Shown: piece by piece, positions 48,427-59,070 of the stretch
How positions within the stretch are numbered: position 1 is the stretch's first letter
How the letters are laid out: each line of letters begins with the position of its first letter
Origin: Panicum virgatum
Taxonomy: Eukaryota > Streptophyta > Magnoliopsida > Poales > Poaceae
Direction: 5' to 3'
Length of the DNA: 64,000 bases
Assembly: GCF_016808335.1 (NCBI RefSeq)
Contig: NC_053141.1
Span: forward strand, 23,480,640 to 23,544,639
Program-made: the position numbers and the translations under genes
The notes under the pieces: model-generated
What the model was told of the DNA's origin: nothing
The model's input: the letters and a program-made list of their open reading frames with translations, nothing else
Database searches by the model: none

Positions 48427-48570
48427 AAACGGTTAATCTCGCGGACGGTGACTACGAATTGGTGCCCGCGGACTCTCGTGTTGATCAGGAGGCTAATTTG
48501 AACTGTGCTAACTTGTCTCAAGGCCTGGGCCAAGCCCCAGAGGTTTTTCTGCCTGACAGTGCCCATGAAG
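48427..48570 (+). CDS. LTR-encoded protein, exon 2, copy B
   Basis: After a CATATAG acceptor the frame reads ..TVNLADGDYELVPAD..., then an acidic/asparagine-rich stretch (NLNCANLSQG), and ends at AAG|GCAAGC. That is a GC-type donor where copy A has GTAAGT. Its length is 144 nt, against 177 nt in copy A (difference 33 nt, in frame). LADG and YELV are conserved by synonymous or D/E changes. No known domain. The following intron is where the Sirevirus inserted. Confidence 0.5.
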
Positions 48571-49140
48571 GCAAGCCCCGGTGCATTATGCCTTATTTTC
48601 CGAGTTATTATTCATTTATCTATTTATAATGTGTTGTAATAGTTTCTTTCTGCATTTAAGTTTTCTAGGCGTTGATCGAAAACCTTAGATGCATGATCCC
48701 TAGGTACCTATGTTTGATACCGGATCTTTTTATCGACTAGTTGCCATGCTAATTAGGTACGGTAGAAGTCGAGGGGTTTCCTGCCTCTCGCGAGCAAATA
48801 GGAACTTTACTGACTTTAATTCCTGCTGAAATATAAGGACAACGGGCGGGGTTGTGTAGTTGTGATACCCCGCTGGTATAGTCAAAAATGGTTAAGGTCG
48901 CGGGGTGTGGCTCATTTCGTTAAGCGTTTGAAAGTACTAGCCACATACCGAGAAATATGGTAATCGGTAAGCTTAAGTACCTGATTGGACCGGTGAGTGG
49001 AACGACTATTCACCCTCTTGGTAGAAGTAGGGTTTATATTTTTGTCGCGACGAACGGCTGCAGAGACGTCGGGCTCTGTAGTCGGGGAGGGTGACCCGGA
49101 TCCACGGACTGGAAATAAAGGGGAAAAGTAGCGTGGGCGA

Positions 49141-50797
49141 TGAAAGCATCTAGGCCCCTAATTCGAGTTTTGGTAATTAGTGACAACGGTTTGTGGACTA
49201 ACGATTTCATTTGAGATAATGAGTATAGGTCGATCCATGGATGAAAGAGATTTGGTTGTGAACGTATGGAGTTTTGGAGATGATGAGCAAAGCTCGGGCT
49301 CAAGGCAAAGGTATAAAATAGGGCTTTTGTATTTTACCGGTCACAAGGCGTTTAGTGGATGAAAAGTGACCGGATTTGTTGGATAGATAGCCGTACTATC
49401 AAGAGGGGTTGTGTACTCATGCTTGACGGGTCTTTAGTGCCATTTCGCTCAAAATGTCTAGTTGCATGCATGAGGGCTAACGACGTTTTGAAAAGATTTG
49501 AAAAAGACTAAGTTTGAGAGCTGACCGAGTAACGGCGGACAGTCCGCACCCGAGGGGCGGACAGTCCGCGACCATTCCAGAGAGCTTGCAGAGGCTCTGG
49601 TGGGCTGGCGGACAGTCCGGCCTAGGTGGGCGGACGGTCCACCACTACATCTCAGTTTTATACCAGAGAGGGTGTCTCTCTGGTGGGCTTCAAAGTTGAA
49701 CGGCGGACAGTCCGCCCATGGGGCGCGGATGATCCGCCGGCTAATCTCAGATATGTACCAGAGAGGTTGTCTCTCTGGTTTGGGCTGAAAAGTGAACTGC
49801 GGACGGTCCGCTCCTGAGGCGCGGACAGTCCGCAGGCTAACTTCAAAGTTGTTCCAAAGACGTTGTTGGTCTCTGGTGGTGTGGAACACATAACGGCGGA
49901 CGGTACGCCCCTGGGGCGCGGACGGTCCGCCAGGGCTTAACGGCTAGTTCTGACATGCATTAAATGCACTCTGACTCACTGGTTTATAACGGCGGATGGT
50001 CCGGTTTTTGAAATGCGGACGGTCCGCGACTTCGCAGAAAAGAGTGTAACGGCTAGTTTTTGGAGGGATGTCTATATATACCCATTGCCCGGCCTTTGGG
50101 TGGCTCCCTTGGCCATTTGGACTGCATTCTTGACTTCATAGAGCTAAAGCATCCCTCTCTCACACACACTTACTTAGAGATTGCATTCTTGAGAGTGTGA
50201 GGGCTTCCTAGTGCATTGCATCAAGAGTTTGAGCTTTGTGGCATTAGGGAAACTTCAAGCAAGCGTCATCAACTTGTTACTCTTGGGAGTTGCTGCTCCC
50301 TAGACGGCTTGGAGAAGAGGATTTCGTGGAGCTCCTCCAAGGAGATTGTTGAGGAGCCCCGATTTTGGTTGTGAGAGGTTTGTGCTCACCTCACCGGAGT
50401 GGTGAAGAGCAATTCTAGTGGAATCGAGGTGTGGAGCGGTTCCTTGATTCAAGCCGGCTCAAGATCAAGAGGTTCTTGATAGAGGAGCGATTGATTCTTG
50501 GAATCCACCTCAATGTGGATTAGGGGTGACCGGCAAGCCATCGACACCACGGGATAAATTCTTGTGTCAAGCTTGGTTACTTCTCTTGCTCACTTTAATT
50601 CTTGTTTTTACTTTGAGCAATTTACTTTACTAGAGCTTGAGTTGTATCTTGTCACCCTAGGTTGCAAACCCATCTAGAGATAGTAATAGCATGACATAGG
50701 ACTTTCTTTTGTTACTAATTAAATTTCTCTAGTGTTGTTGGCTTTAGATTTTAAACCGCCTATTCACCCCCCTCTAGTCGGTGTTCTTGATCCTACA
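49141..50797 (+). repeat. 5' LTR of the Sirevirus
   Basis: It is 1657 bp long. A TATAAAATA occurs at 49312, but the better-placed core promoter is CTATATATACCC at 50072. The latter lies 51 bp after the last palindrome centre and is followed by a CT-rich leader (CCCTCTCTCACACACAC). The end of the LTR is AT-rich, with CTAGTCGGTGTTCTTGATCC. I counted about 17 differences from the 3' LTR in the first 430 bp and fewer thereafter. Confidence 0.9.
49535..50027 (+). promoter_or_regulatory. U3 array: six pairs of 13-bp palindromes
   Basis: The palindrome is GCGGAC-R-GTCCGC with few mismatches. Centres are 49541/49563, 49614/49636, 49709/49731, 49805/49827, 49902/49924 and 49998/50021. Within-pair spacing is therefore 22,22,22,22,22,23 bp, and pair-to-pair spacing is 73,95,96,97,96 bp. 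Between the first five pairs lie four hairpins of the form CCAGAGAG..CTCTCTGG (49577-49600, 49663-49683, 49758-49778, 49854-49876). The regular geometry upstream of the TATA box points to cooperative binding of a dimeric regulator. Confidence 0.85.
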
Positions 50798-50827
50798 ATT
50801 GCGGATTTAACCATCTTGGAGTAGAAC

Positions 50828-51573
50828 AATGACTAGTGATCATGTGATTCATGTTGGGAAGCCACCGTTCTTTGATGGGAACAATTATGATCATGGAAAT
50901 TCATGAGGGCACATCAACTGTGAAGGAGGCCAAGTTATATTTGCTTAAAGGGAATTTTAGTGAATTCACCATGAAGAAGGATGAGAGTATAGCCGAGATA
51001 TTCAACCGGCTAAATGACATTGTGAATGACCTCAAGGGACTTGGATTTGAGGTACTGGATGGGGATTTCAACCACAAGTTTCTTAGATGTCTTCCGGAAA
51101 GATATGACACAATTGTGACCCTACTTGTGAGGTCAAATGTGAAGACCGCAACTCCCACACAAATATTGGGAGAAATTCTCACCCATGACATGTTCAAGAA
51201 ATCACAAGATGAAGCTCATGGTGGAGAAATTGATGTGAAAAAGAAAAGTGTGGCATTCAAAGCTCAAGATAGCAAAAATGAAGAAGAAAGTGGGTGCCAA
51301 GAAGAAGAATCGGATGAGGAGATGGCTCTCTTTGTCAAGAGATTCAATAGAATGATGAGCAAGAAGAATTTTGGCAAGAGAGGTCAATCATCAAGAAAAA
51401 ATCCTTTTGTGGACAAGACTTGTTTCCAATGTGGTGAAGTAGGTCATATCATTGTCAATTGTCCAAACAAGAAAAAGGACAAGAAAAATGATGAAAAGAA
51501 GAAGAAGAAGTTCATCAAGAAGAAGAAGAATGACCAAGCTTATTTTGTTGAATGGGATTCCGATGCAAGCTCC

Positions 51574-51650
<77 letters not shown>

Positions 51651-52522
51651 CAAGCCATCCTAGGGAGTTGCCGGGATCGCCATAAAGGAGGCTCCATCAC
51701 TCTTCTCTACACCACATTGTCTTATGGCAAAGGGTGGTGCAAAGGTACAACAAGATGGTGAACTTGATGAACTTTCATATGATGATCTTGTTGAAATGCT
51801 TAATGATGCCGATGAATTCATGACAAAGGAAAAGGCTAAGTTGAAGGACTTGAAGTTGAAGTTTACTTCTCTTCAAGATTCCTATGAATCTCAAAGAAAC
51901 TCATGAGAAGCTTGAGGAAGCTCACAATACCTTGCTTAATCATGAAAGAAAAGCAACATTGAGCATTGGTGTTTGTTGTGATTTAATTGATGATAAATCT
52001 TGTGGCTCTAGCTCTACTTTTTGCACCAAAATCGATGACTCATCTTGCAATGAATATCTCATTATGGAAAATGATTTGTTAAAGAAAGAGATTACTTGAT
52101 TGACTAATGATTTGAGAAAGTGCTATGATAGTAGAGCCAAGTTTAATCATTGTTGGGCAAGCCAAAAGTTCTCCTTGAACAAGCAAGGGTTTGGATATAT
52201 TCCTAAGAAAGGGAAGAAGGCTTTTGTGCAAACCAAAACTACTTTTGTGAAGAGTAGTGGTAAGTCATATTGTGAAAAATGCAAGAAGGTTGGTCATGTT
52301 GAGAAGAATTGCACCAACAAGAAAGTGATATCCTTTGATTCAAGTTACATGCTTATGAAAAATTCAAATGGCAATGTTAGTGCAAAATTTGTTGGGATAC
52401 CTATAAATGGTGCTAAAAAGAATGCCATTTGGGTGCCAAAAGTCTTGGTCACTAACGTGGTCACTAACGTTCAATGACCCAAGAAAGTTTGGGTACCTAA
52501 AAGAGTTACTTTCTCTTTGTAG
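50828..52522 (+). pseudogene. Sirevirus gag, broken
   Basis: ATG at 50828 gives MTSDHVIHVGKPPFFDGNNY, the usual Sirevirus Gag start. The frame then breaks near 50890, where the family's next ~100 residues seem deleted. It resumes with HEGTSTVKEAKLYLLKG and runs to a TAG at 51661-51663. A first zinc knuckle, CFQCGEVGHIIVNC, is at 51421-51462. After the TAG the same frame continues (YDDLVEMLNDADEF, coiled-coil-like) to a one-base shift near 51890. A TGA follows at 52097. The second knuckle CEKCKKVGHVEKNC is at 52271-52312. TGA at 52475 and TAG at 52520 come before pol. This gag cannot make a full capsid protein. Confidence 0.85.
51574..51651 (+). repeat. (GAT)~26 microsatellite encoding poly-Asp in gag
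   Basis: About 26 consecutive GAT (last GAC) codons lie after the first zinc knuckle. Read on the other strand it is an ATC repeat. The length suggests recent slippage expansion. Confidence 0.9.
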
Positions 52523-55500
52523 GTGAATTACAAGTCCGGAGGAAGACATTGGGTGCTTGATAGTGGATGCACTCAACACATGACCGGAGATCCAATGATG
52601 TTTTCCTCTCTAGATGAGAATGTGGGTGGCTATAGTGACATCATCTTTGGTGACAATAGCCGGGGCAAAGTCAAAGGAGTTGGTACAATTCCTATCTCAA
52701 GCGATCATTCTCTTTCAAAAGTATTGTTGGTTGATTCTCTCAAGTTTAATCTCTTAGCGGTCACTCAACTTTGTGATTTTGGATATAAGTGTAGTTTCAC
52801 TAAAGATGATGTTGTAGTGACTAGCTTGGATGGAAAAGATCACATCTTTACGGGATTTAGACATGATGATGTATATCTTGTGGATTTTGCTACTAAAGAG
52901 GCAAACTTGTCCACTTGCTTATTCACTCAATCATCCTTGGGTTGGTTATGGCATAGAAGGCTTGGTCATGTTGGCATGAAGCAACTCAACCGACTTTTGA
53001 AGCATGACTTGGTAGTTGGGTTAAAGAATGTGAAGTTTGAAAAAGATAAGTTATGTAGTGCATGTCAAGCCGGAAAGCAAGTTGCAAATACTCATCCCAC
53101 TAAGAGTGTCATGTCAACCGAGAGACCATTGGAATTATTGCATATGGATTTATTTGGTCCAACAACATATAGAAGTATTGGTGGAAATTGCTATTGTCTT
53201 GTGGTAGTGGATGATTACTCAAGATATACATGGGTTTTCTTTCTTCATGATAAGGCCGATACATATGACACATTCAAGAAATTCTTTACAAGGGCCGAAA
53301 ATGAATTTGAGCTCAAGGTGAAGAAAGTGAGGAGTGACAATGGAAGTGAGTTTAGAAACATAAGAGTTGAGGAATGGTGTGATGAGAAAGGAATCAAGCA
53401 TGAATTCTCAACCAAGTATACTCCGGAACAAAATGGTCTTGTTGAGAGGAAAAATAGAACCTTAATTGATATGGCAAGATCAATGCTCTCCGAATATAAT
53501 GTTTCGGATAGCTTTTGGGCCGAAGCAATCAACACGGCTTGTCATGCCTCTAATAGATTGTATTACCATAGATTTCATAACAAGACCCCATATGAGTTGC
53601 TCATTGGAAGGAAGCCAAATATATCATACTTTAGAGTGTTTGGTTGCAAATGCTATATTCTCAATAAGGGAACTCGGTTATCAAAGTTTCAATGCAAATG
53701 TGATGAGGGTTTTCTTCTTGGATATTCTTCTAGTAGCAAGGCGTATCGGATCTACAACAAAACACATGGCATTGTTGAAGAAGCATATGATGTTGAGTTT
53801 GATGAAACCAATGGGTCTCACAATGAACAAGAAAATCTTAATGATGTGAGGAGTGATGGTTTGAGAAATGCAATGAAAAACATGTCAATTGGTGATGTTA
53901 GACCAAGAGAAGAAGATGAAGATGAAGATGATCCTTCTATCTCTGTTAGAGTTAATCCTTCAACTTCTATCTCAAATGGTCAAGCACAATCAATTGTACA
54001 AAATTCAAGTAATGATGATTCTCAAGTACAAGATCAAGTTGGTTCATCTAGTGTACCTTCTTCATCAACTCAAGAACCCATTGTTCCTCAAAGAATTCAT
54101 CATGTTCTTGCAAAGGATCATCCGGTGGATCAAATCATGGGTGATATTAGTAAGGGTGTCCAAACTCGATCTCGCATTGCTTCATTTTGTGAACATTATT
54201 CTTTTGTATCTTTTCTTGAACCTAACCGTGTAGATGAAGCATTGAGAGATCCGGATTGGGTGAATGCTATGCATGAAGAATTAAATAATTTCACCCGGAA
54301 TCAAGTTTGGGATTTAGTTGAGAGGCCCAAGAACTATAATGTTATTGGCACTAAATGGGTCTTTAGAAACAAGGAAAATGAAGATGGAATGGTTGTGAGA
54401 AACAAGGCAAGATTGGTAGCTCAAGGCTTCACTCAAGTCGAAGGTTTGGATTTCGGTGAAACTTTCGCTCCCGTTGCTAGATTAGAAGCTATTAGAATTT
54501 TATTAGCTTATGCTTGCTCTCACAATATAAAACTTTTTCAAATGGATGTGAAAAGTGCTTTCTTGAATGTCAAGATTAGTGAACTTATTTTTGTTGAGCA
54601 ACCTCCCGGTTTTGAAGATCCCAAGAAGCCAAATCATGTATACAAGCTCTCTAAAGCTCTTTATGGTCTTAAGCAAGCTCCACGAGCTTGGTATGAAAGG
54701 TTGAGGGACTTTCTTATCTCTAAGGGCTTCAAAATTGGTAAGGTTGACACTACTTTATTCACTAAAGCAATTGGTAAGGATTTGTTTGTTTGTCAAATTT
54801 ATGTTGATGATATTATCTTTGGTTCAACTAACCCAAGCTTTTGTGAGGAATTTGGTGAAATGATGTCTAGGGAATTTGAGATGTCCATGATTGGTGAATT
54901 GAGTTTCTTTCTTGGACTTCAAATCAAGCAACTCAAGGAAGGCACCTTTGTGTGTCAATCAAAATATGTGAAGGATATCTTGAAGAAATTTGGTATGGAA
55001 GATGCAAAACCAATCAAGACTCCTATGGCCACCAATGGGCATCTCGACCTAGATGTGGTAGGTAACCCGGTTGACCAAAAGCTTTATCGTTCTATGATTG
55101 GTAGTTTGCTTTATTTGACCGCATCTAGGCCCGACATCATGTTTAGTGTTTGCATGTGTGCACGATTTCAAGCCGCACCTAGAGAATGTCATTTGACCGC
55201 CGTTAAAAGGATCTTGAGATACTTGAAATATTCTCCTAATATTGGTTTATGGTATCCCAAGGGTGCTCATTTTGATTTGGTTGGATTCTCTGATTCGGAT
55301 TATGCTTGGTGCAAGGTTGATAGGAAAAGCACCTCCGGTGGTTGTCAATTTCTTGGAAGATCTCTTGTACCATGGTCATCAAAGAAGCAAAATTCCGTGG
55401 CTCTTTCAACCGCCGAAGCGGAATATATCTCGGCCAGAAGTTGTTGTGCACAATTGTTATGGATGAAGCAAACTCTTCTCGATTATGGTGTGAAATTTGA

Positions 55501-55753
55501 TGAAATTCTCTTGTTGTGTGATAATGAAAGTGCCGTGAAGATTGCTTCTAATCCGGTTCAACATTCAAGAACCAAGCATATTTATATCCACCATCATTTT
55601 CTTAGAGATCATGTGAACAAGGGTGATATCAAGATTGATGGTATTTGCACGGATGATCAATTAGCCGATATATTTACCAAGCCTTTGGATGAAACTCAGT
55701 TTTGCAAGTTAAGAAATGAGTTAAATATCATTGACTTCTCAAATGTGGCTTGA
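52523..55753 (+). CDS. pol: Sirevirus pol: protease, integrase, RT, RNase H
   Basis: This is an open frame of 1076 codons; no ATG start is needed if pol is made from gag-pol. Protease motif LDSGCTQHMTG is at residues 12-22. The integrase zinc region starts at W143 (WHRRLGHVGM, then CSACQAGK). Catalytic integrase residues are D209, D272 and E308 (D,D35E). The GKxxPYELLIGRKP-type Copia chromodomain-free C-terminal part follows. RT has the QMDVKSAFL motif and YVDD at 760-763. RNase H has D924 (SDSDYAW), STAEAEY, DNESA and TKHI. All core residues I can check are present, so the enzymes may be active, although gag is broken and the normal upstream frame is closed by TAG at 52520-52522. The acidic linker between integrase and RT (EEDEDEDDPS) is family-typical. 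Confidence 0.92.
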   Translation: MNYKSGGRHWVLDSGCTQHMTGDPMMFSSLDENVGGYSDIIFGDNSRGKVKGVGTIPISSDHSLSKVLLVDSLKFNLLAVTQLCDFGYKCSFTKDDVVVTSLDGKDHIFTGFRHDDVYLVDFATKEANLSTCLFTQSSLGWLWHRRLGHVGMKQLNRLLKHDLVVGLKNVKFEKDKLCSACQAGKQVANTHPTKSVMSTERPLELLHMDLFGPTTYRSIGGNCYCLVVVDDYSRYTWVFFLHDKADTYDTFKKFFTRAENEFELKVKKVRSDNGSEFRNIRVEEWCDEKGIKHEFSTKYTPEQNGLVERKNRTLIDMARSMLSEYNVSDSFWAEAINTACHASNRLYYHRFHNKTPYELLIGRKPNISYFRVFGCKCYILNKGTRLSKFQCKCDEGFLLGYSSSSKAYRIYNKTHGIVEEAYDVEFDETNGSHNEQENLNDVRSDGLRNAMKNMSIGDVRPREEDEDEDDPSISVRVNPSTSISNGQAQSIVQNSSNDDSQVQDQVGSSSVPSSSTQEPIVPQRIHHVLAKDHPVDQIMGDISKGVQTRSRIASFCEHYSFVSFLEPNRVDEALRDPDWVNAMHEELNNFTRNQVWDLVERPKNYNVIGTKWVFRNKENEDGMVVRNKARLVAQGFTQVEGLDFGETFAPVARLEAIRILLAYACSHNIKLFQMDVKSAFLNVKISELIFVEQPPGFEDPKKPNHVYKLSKALYGLKQAPRAWYERLRDFLISKGFKIGKVDTTLFTKAIGKDLFVCQIYVDDIIFGSTNPSFCEEFGEMMSREFEMSMIGELSFFLGLQIKQLKEGTFVCQSKYVKDILKKFGMEDAKPIKTPMATNGHLDLDVVGNPVDQKLYRSMIGSLLYLTASRPDIMFSVCMCARFQAAPRECHLTAVKRILRYLKYSPNIGLWYPKGAHFDLVGFSDSDYAWCKVDRKSTSGGCQFLGRSLVPWSSKKQNSVALSTAEAEYISARSCCAQLLWMKQTLLDYGVKFDEILLLCDNESAVKIASNPVQHSRTKHIYIHHHFLRDHVNKGDIKIDGICTDDQLADIFTKPLDETQFCKLRNELNIIDFSNVA

Positions 55754-56017
55754 AAACTAGCACATGTGGCATATGGTTCTTTCATGCACTCTTTGTTTCA
55801 TTTTTCTGAATTTTTGAGGTATTTTTGAGCCAATTATGAGTTTTCATGATTTTACTCGATTTATTTTTGAATTTTTGTTGAAACTTGCTCATATGAGTCT
55901 TTTGAAGGTTTTCATGCAAGATTTGAGATTTTTGGATTTTTATATGAGCAATGATCCCAAATTAAAGTTGGAATTGAGAAAAATAAAAAAAATCTGGGCT
56001 GTCTGAAATTTGGTACA

Positions 56018-56750
56018 GCGGACGGTCCGCAGGTAATGGGCAGACAGTCCGCCATTCATGAGACTTGTCCACCAGAGGTTCTGCAGAGAAGTTGTCAACC
56101 GCAAAAATACACAGCGGACAGTCCGCCGAAGGACCGCGGACGGTCCGCCAAAGGATGTGCAGAATTTACCAGAGGCAGTTTTCAGTCGGGTGGCAGTGTG
56201 AAATTTCAAAGGCGGACGGTCCGCCAGGGTTCCGCGGACAGTCCGCGAATGGACAGGAAGGTGGGGTCGGCCAGACTTGACTTATATTGGATGTCCCTCT
56301 CACTCCCCTCCAACAAACCGCACACAACATCCAAAAGCTCTCTCTCTTTCTCTCTCAAGCACGTGGGGGAGACGACAAGGTCAAGGCTTTTTGGCGTGGT
56401 TCCCGGACGGTCCGAGAACATCCCCGGACTCTTCTCAAGTTTGTGCATCATGACTTCCCGGTATTTTGACGAATCCCTAATTCTTGTTCTTGGATTTCTT
56501 TATTGGAAAGAGTTAGGGTTAGATGCTCCGATCTGTTTTTGGACCATGGATTCTTGAAAATACTTGGGGGATCTTGTTCCTAGTGATGAGAAGATGCTAT
56601 GGTTAAAATTTGGTTGGTGGATTTGAATCAAAACTCAAAGTATGGATGAATCAAAGTTAAGGGCGATTTTGTGTTCCTGCGCAGAACAGATGGGTCCGTG
56701 GTAGTTCATGAACCGCGGACGGTCCGCGTTCAGAAGTGCGGATGGTCCGC
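56018..56750 (+). promoter_or_regulatory. Internal palindrome array upstream of ORF3
   Basis: The same 13-bp palindromes as in U3, in pairs, have centres 56024/56046, 56120/56142, 56218/56240 and 56721/56744. Spacing is 22,22,22,23 bp, with 96-98 bp between the first three pairs. A single imperfect copy (CCGGACGGTCCG) lies near 56404. CCAGAGG-type sequences lie between pairs as in U3. A TATA-like TATATTGG (56284) follows the third pair by 44 bp, then a CT-rich leader (56300-56360). The arrangement copies the LTR promoter and is placed to drive ORF3. Confidence 0.75.
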
Positions 56751-56899
56751 CAGTGTCAGATTTTTCAGATCAATGCTGACCTGACTTATATCATTATGGA
56801 TTGGTTCTATTGGTTTAGTAATTGTTCTTATGGTTAAATCTTGATCTCAGGCCACCCCGGAAGATCATCAAGGCCACTACTTCTAAAATCAAGAAGGCA

Positions 56900-58456
56900 A
56901 TGACTTCCAAAAGACAAAGAGACAGTGATGACTCCGATGATGTGGACTATGCTCCAAATGTCAGTGAGATGGCTGCAGCTTCTTCAGTAGGAGATGCAGG
57001 TGATGAGTCTTCAGAGGAAGAGACTGAGGGGGTTGATGATGATGTTACAGATTTGATGGGGCTAGATCTACCTAGCCGACAGTGGACTGCAGAAAGCTAT
57101 GCCAATGCAAGAGCAGTGAATCAATTCAGCTTGCCTCGTGACACCAACATTCTCTTCTTCAAAACTGAGGTACAAAAAGATGTTTACTTTGGTCATCTAG
57201 TTAAGAAGAATGTATTCAAACATCAGACCATTGACCTAGGCTATATGAGACAACAACAAGTCATGTCTGATCTAGTAGATAGATTTCAGCAAATGGGGTT
57301 AGCAAACTTTCTGCAACATAGGTGTGATTGGAATGAAACTGTGATACGTCAGTTCTATGCCACTCTAGAGATCAACATGGTTGAGGAAACTTTTAGGTGG
57401 ACAACTGGCAAGAGAACCTATTATGCTACATTTGCACAGTTTGCTGAGGCAAATCAATTGGATTATAATTTCATCAATAGTGAGCAAAGTATGAATGTTG
57501 TGTTAGAAAACCCTCTAGATGAGAATGACTACCCCATGTTCTATGAGCCTGCACATCTTGGAATTGCTAGAATATTTGGGGGCACTCAGGGTCTGAGGCA
57601 TCATCCCGCAGTAATCAATAAGATTGTCAGAGTCACATTCATGCCTAAGAGTGGCAACAAGGACAAGATTAGAGGGCACTATTGGAATGTGATATCTCAT
57701 ATCATGAACGGAAATAGAATAAATGTCATTGCTCTTATCATGGATCAGCTTGCAGATTTGAGGCTTAACATGGAGATGAACCTATATTTTGCTCCATACA
57801 TTATGTCCATAATCAAGGTTAAGTCTAGCTTCAGAGGGTTATGTGAATGCAAGCACACACCTTTCAGGCCATTCAAGAATGACAATGCTTTTCTTTTGAT
57901 GCCTCTGACTCCTTTCCCTGGAGATGATATGGATGCTGATGCACAGGGGAATGATGATGATAGTGATGATGATGCTCACATGGGAGCAGCTGCAGCTCAG
58001 CATGCCATGCCACCACCGCATCCTCCTGCACAGCAGCAGTGGGCTCCTTCAGCTGGCTACTTTGACCCGTACTTTGCATCCATGCAGGAGAGCATGTCCT
58101 CTCAGATTGCGGGATTGGCTAGTCAAATGCAAAATCAGATGAACCTCAACTTTCAGAACATGCAGCAGCAGATGTTACAGCCCATGATGGCTCAGATGCA
58201 GGGGTTTCAGGAGAGTTTACACTCAGATATAGCAGCTCTTGACTCACGTTTTGAGGATTTGCCCTCTTCTGAGCAGTTTGAGCAGCTTGAGCAGAGACAG
58301 GAGCAGCTAGAGCAGCGCTTTGATACCTTCAGCACAGCCTTCACCGGATTTTCTGACAACTTCTACTCAGTATTTCCGGCTCCAGTGCCGCCTCCAGAGT
58401 TCTACCCGCACCAGCCGTTCTACCCACCACCGCCTCCTCCGCCGCCGATGGATTGA
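56900..58456 (+). CDS. Sirevirus third ORF (env-like position), 518 residues
   Basis: The first ATG of the frame in good position gives MTSKRQRDSDDSDD; the frame is open a little further upstream (from 56822). An acidic N-terminus (to about residue 60) leads to a globular part of about 270 residues. This includes GLANFLQHRCDWNETVIRQFY and FRWTTGKRTYYATFAQFA, a style seen in the putative plant transposon protein found in many plant retroelement ORFs. A Met/Gln-rich coiled-coil-like segment (residues ~410-490) and a proline run complete it. I see no signal peptide or transmembrane helix, so despite its env-like position it does not look like a fusion protein. A CTCAGG acceptor at 56850 suggests it is spliced. 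It could be a DNA- or RNA-binding accessory protein. It is intact. Confidence 0.75.
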   Translation: MTSKRQRDSDDSDDVDYAPNVSEMAAASSVGDAGDESSEEETEGVDDDVTDLMGLDLPSRQWTAESYANARAVNQFSLPRDTNILFFKTEVQKDVYFGHLVKKNVFKHQTIDLGYMRQQQVMSDLVDRFQQMGLANFLQHRCDWNETVIRQFYATLEINMVEETFRWTTGKRTYYATFAQFAEANQLDYNFINSEQSMNVVLENPLDENDYPMFYEPAHLGIARIFGGTQGLRHHPAVINKIVRVTFMPKSGNKDKIRGHYWNVISHIMNGNRINVIALIMDQLADLRLNMEMNLYFAPYIMSIIKVKSSFRGLCECKHTPFRPFKNDNAFLLMPLTPFPGDDMDADAQGNDDDSDDDAHMGAAAAQHAMPPPHPPAQQQWAPSAGYFDPYFASMQESMSSQIAGLASQMQNQMNLNFQNMQQQMLQPMMAQMQGFQESLHSDIAALDSRFEDLPSSEQFEQLEQRQEQLEQRFDTFSTAFTGFSDNFYSVFPAPVPPPEFYPHQPFYPPPPPPPPMD

Positions 58457-59070
58457 CTTTCTTGGCAATTGATGCCAAAGGGGTAGAAGGAGCTTTGGAG
58501 TGCTTGGATCTAGGGGGAGCTCATGGACTTCTCATGGAGATCATTTGTTTTCAGCTTCCGCTTGCTACTCGTGCTTATTTGTGTTGAACTATTGCATTAC
58601 ATGTTCATGATGTGTGTCTTGCATGAACTCGATTTGAGACTTGTGTTTGGATTTGAACATTTGGTTTGTAATGTGTGATGAACTTTGTTAGTTTGTGCTA
58701 CTCTTATCTATTTATGTTCATCTTGTGGTTATGAGGTTGTGCTAACCATGCTAAAATTCATATCATATATATCTTGTATCTTGTATGCCTCGATTTCCAC
58801 TTGTAGGGAAAACTCCGTCAAAAGTTTCAAATATATATATGTGTACTTGGTATTCATGAAAATTTATATGCACATATCAAGGGGGAGTTCTCTCTACTCA
58901 TCGAACTTGGTGAATTTATTCATACCATATTCTGAAATATTCAAGAAAATGAGTAAGTTCTTCCAAAGTTCAATTCCAAGTCCACCATATGCCTAGTGTA
59001 TAAAGTTGACTTGAACACTTTTATCACTCCAAAATTTAGTGTTGTCATCAATTACCAAAAAGGGGGAGAT
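58457..59070 (+). promoter_or_regulatory. Repeated purine tracts ahead of the 3' LTR
   Basis: CTAGGGGGAGCTC (58510), ATCAAGGGGGAGTTC (58878) and AAAAAGGGGGAGAT (59056-59070, abutting the 3' LTR) share AGGGGGAG. The last is the functional-looking polypurine tract for plus-strand priming. Multiple upstream copies are a known Sirevirus feature. The rest of the interval is AT-rich and non-coding. Confidence 0.8.

Noticed and set aside
49458..49889. 143-codon minus-strand ORF, also found at 59388-59819
   Set aside because: It is present twice only because the LTR is present twice. Its repeated RTVR/GADRP peptides are simply the palindrome array translated.
51515..51700. Minus-strand poly-His ORF
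   Set aside because: It is the reverse reading of the (GAT)n repeat in gag.
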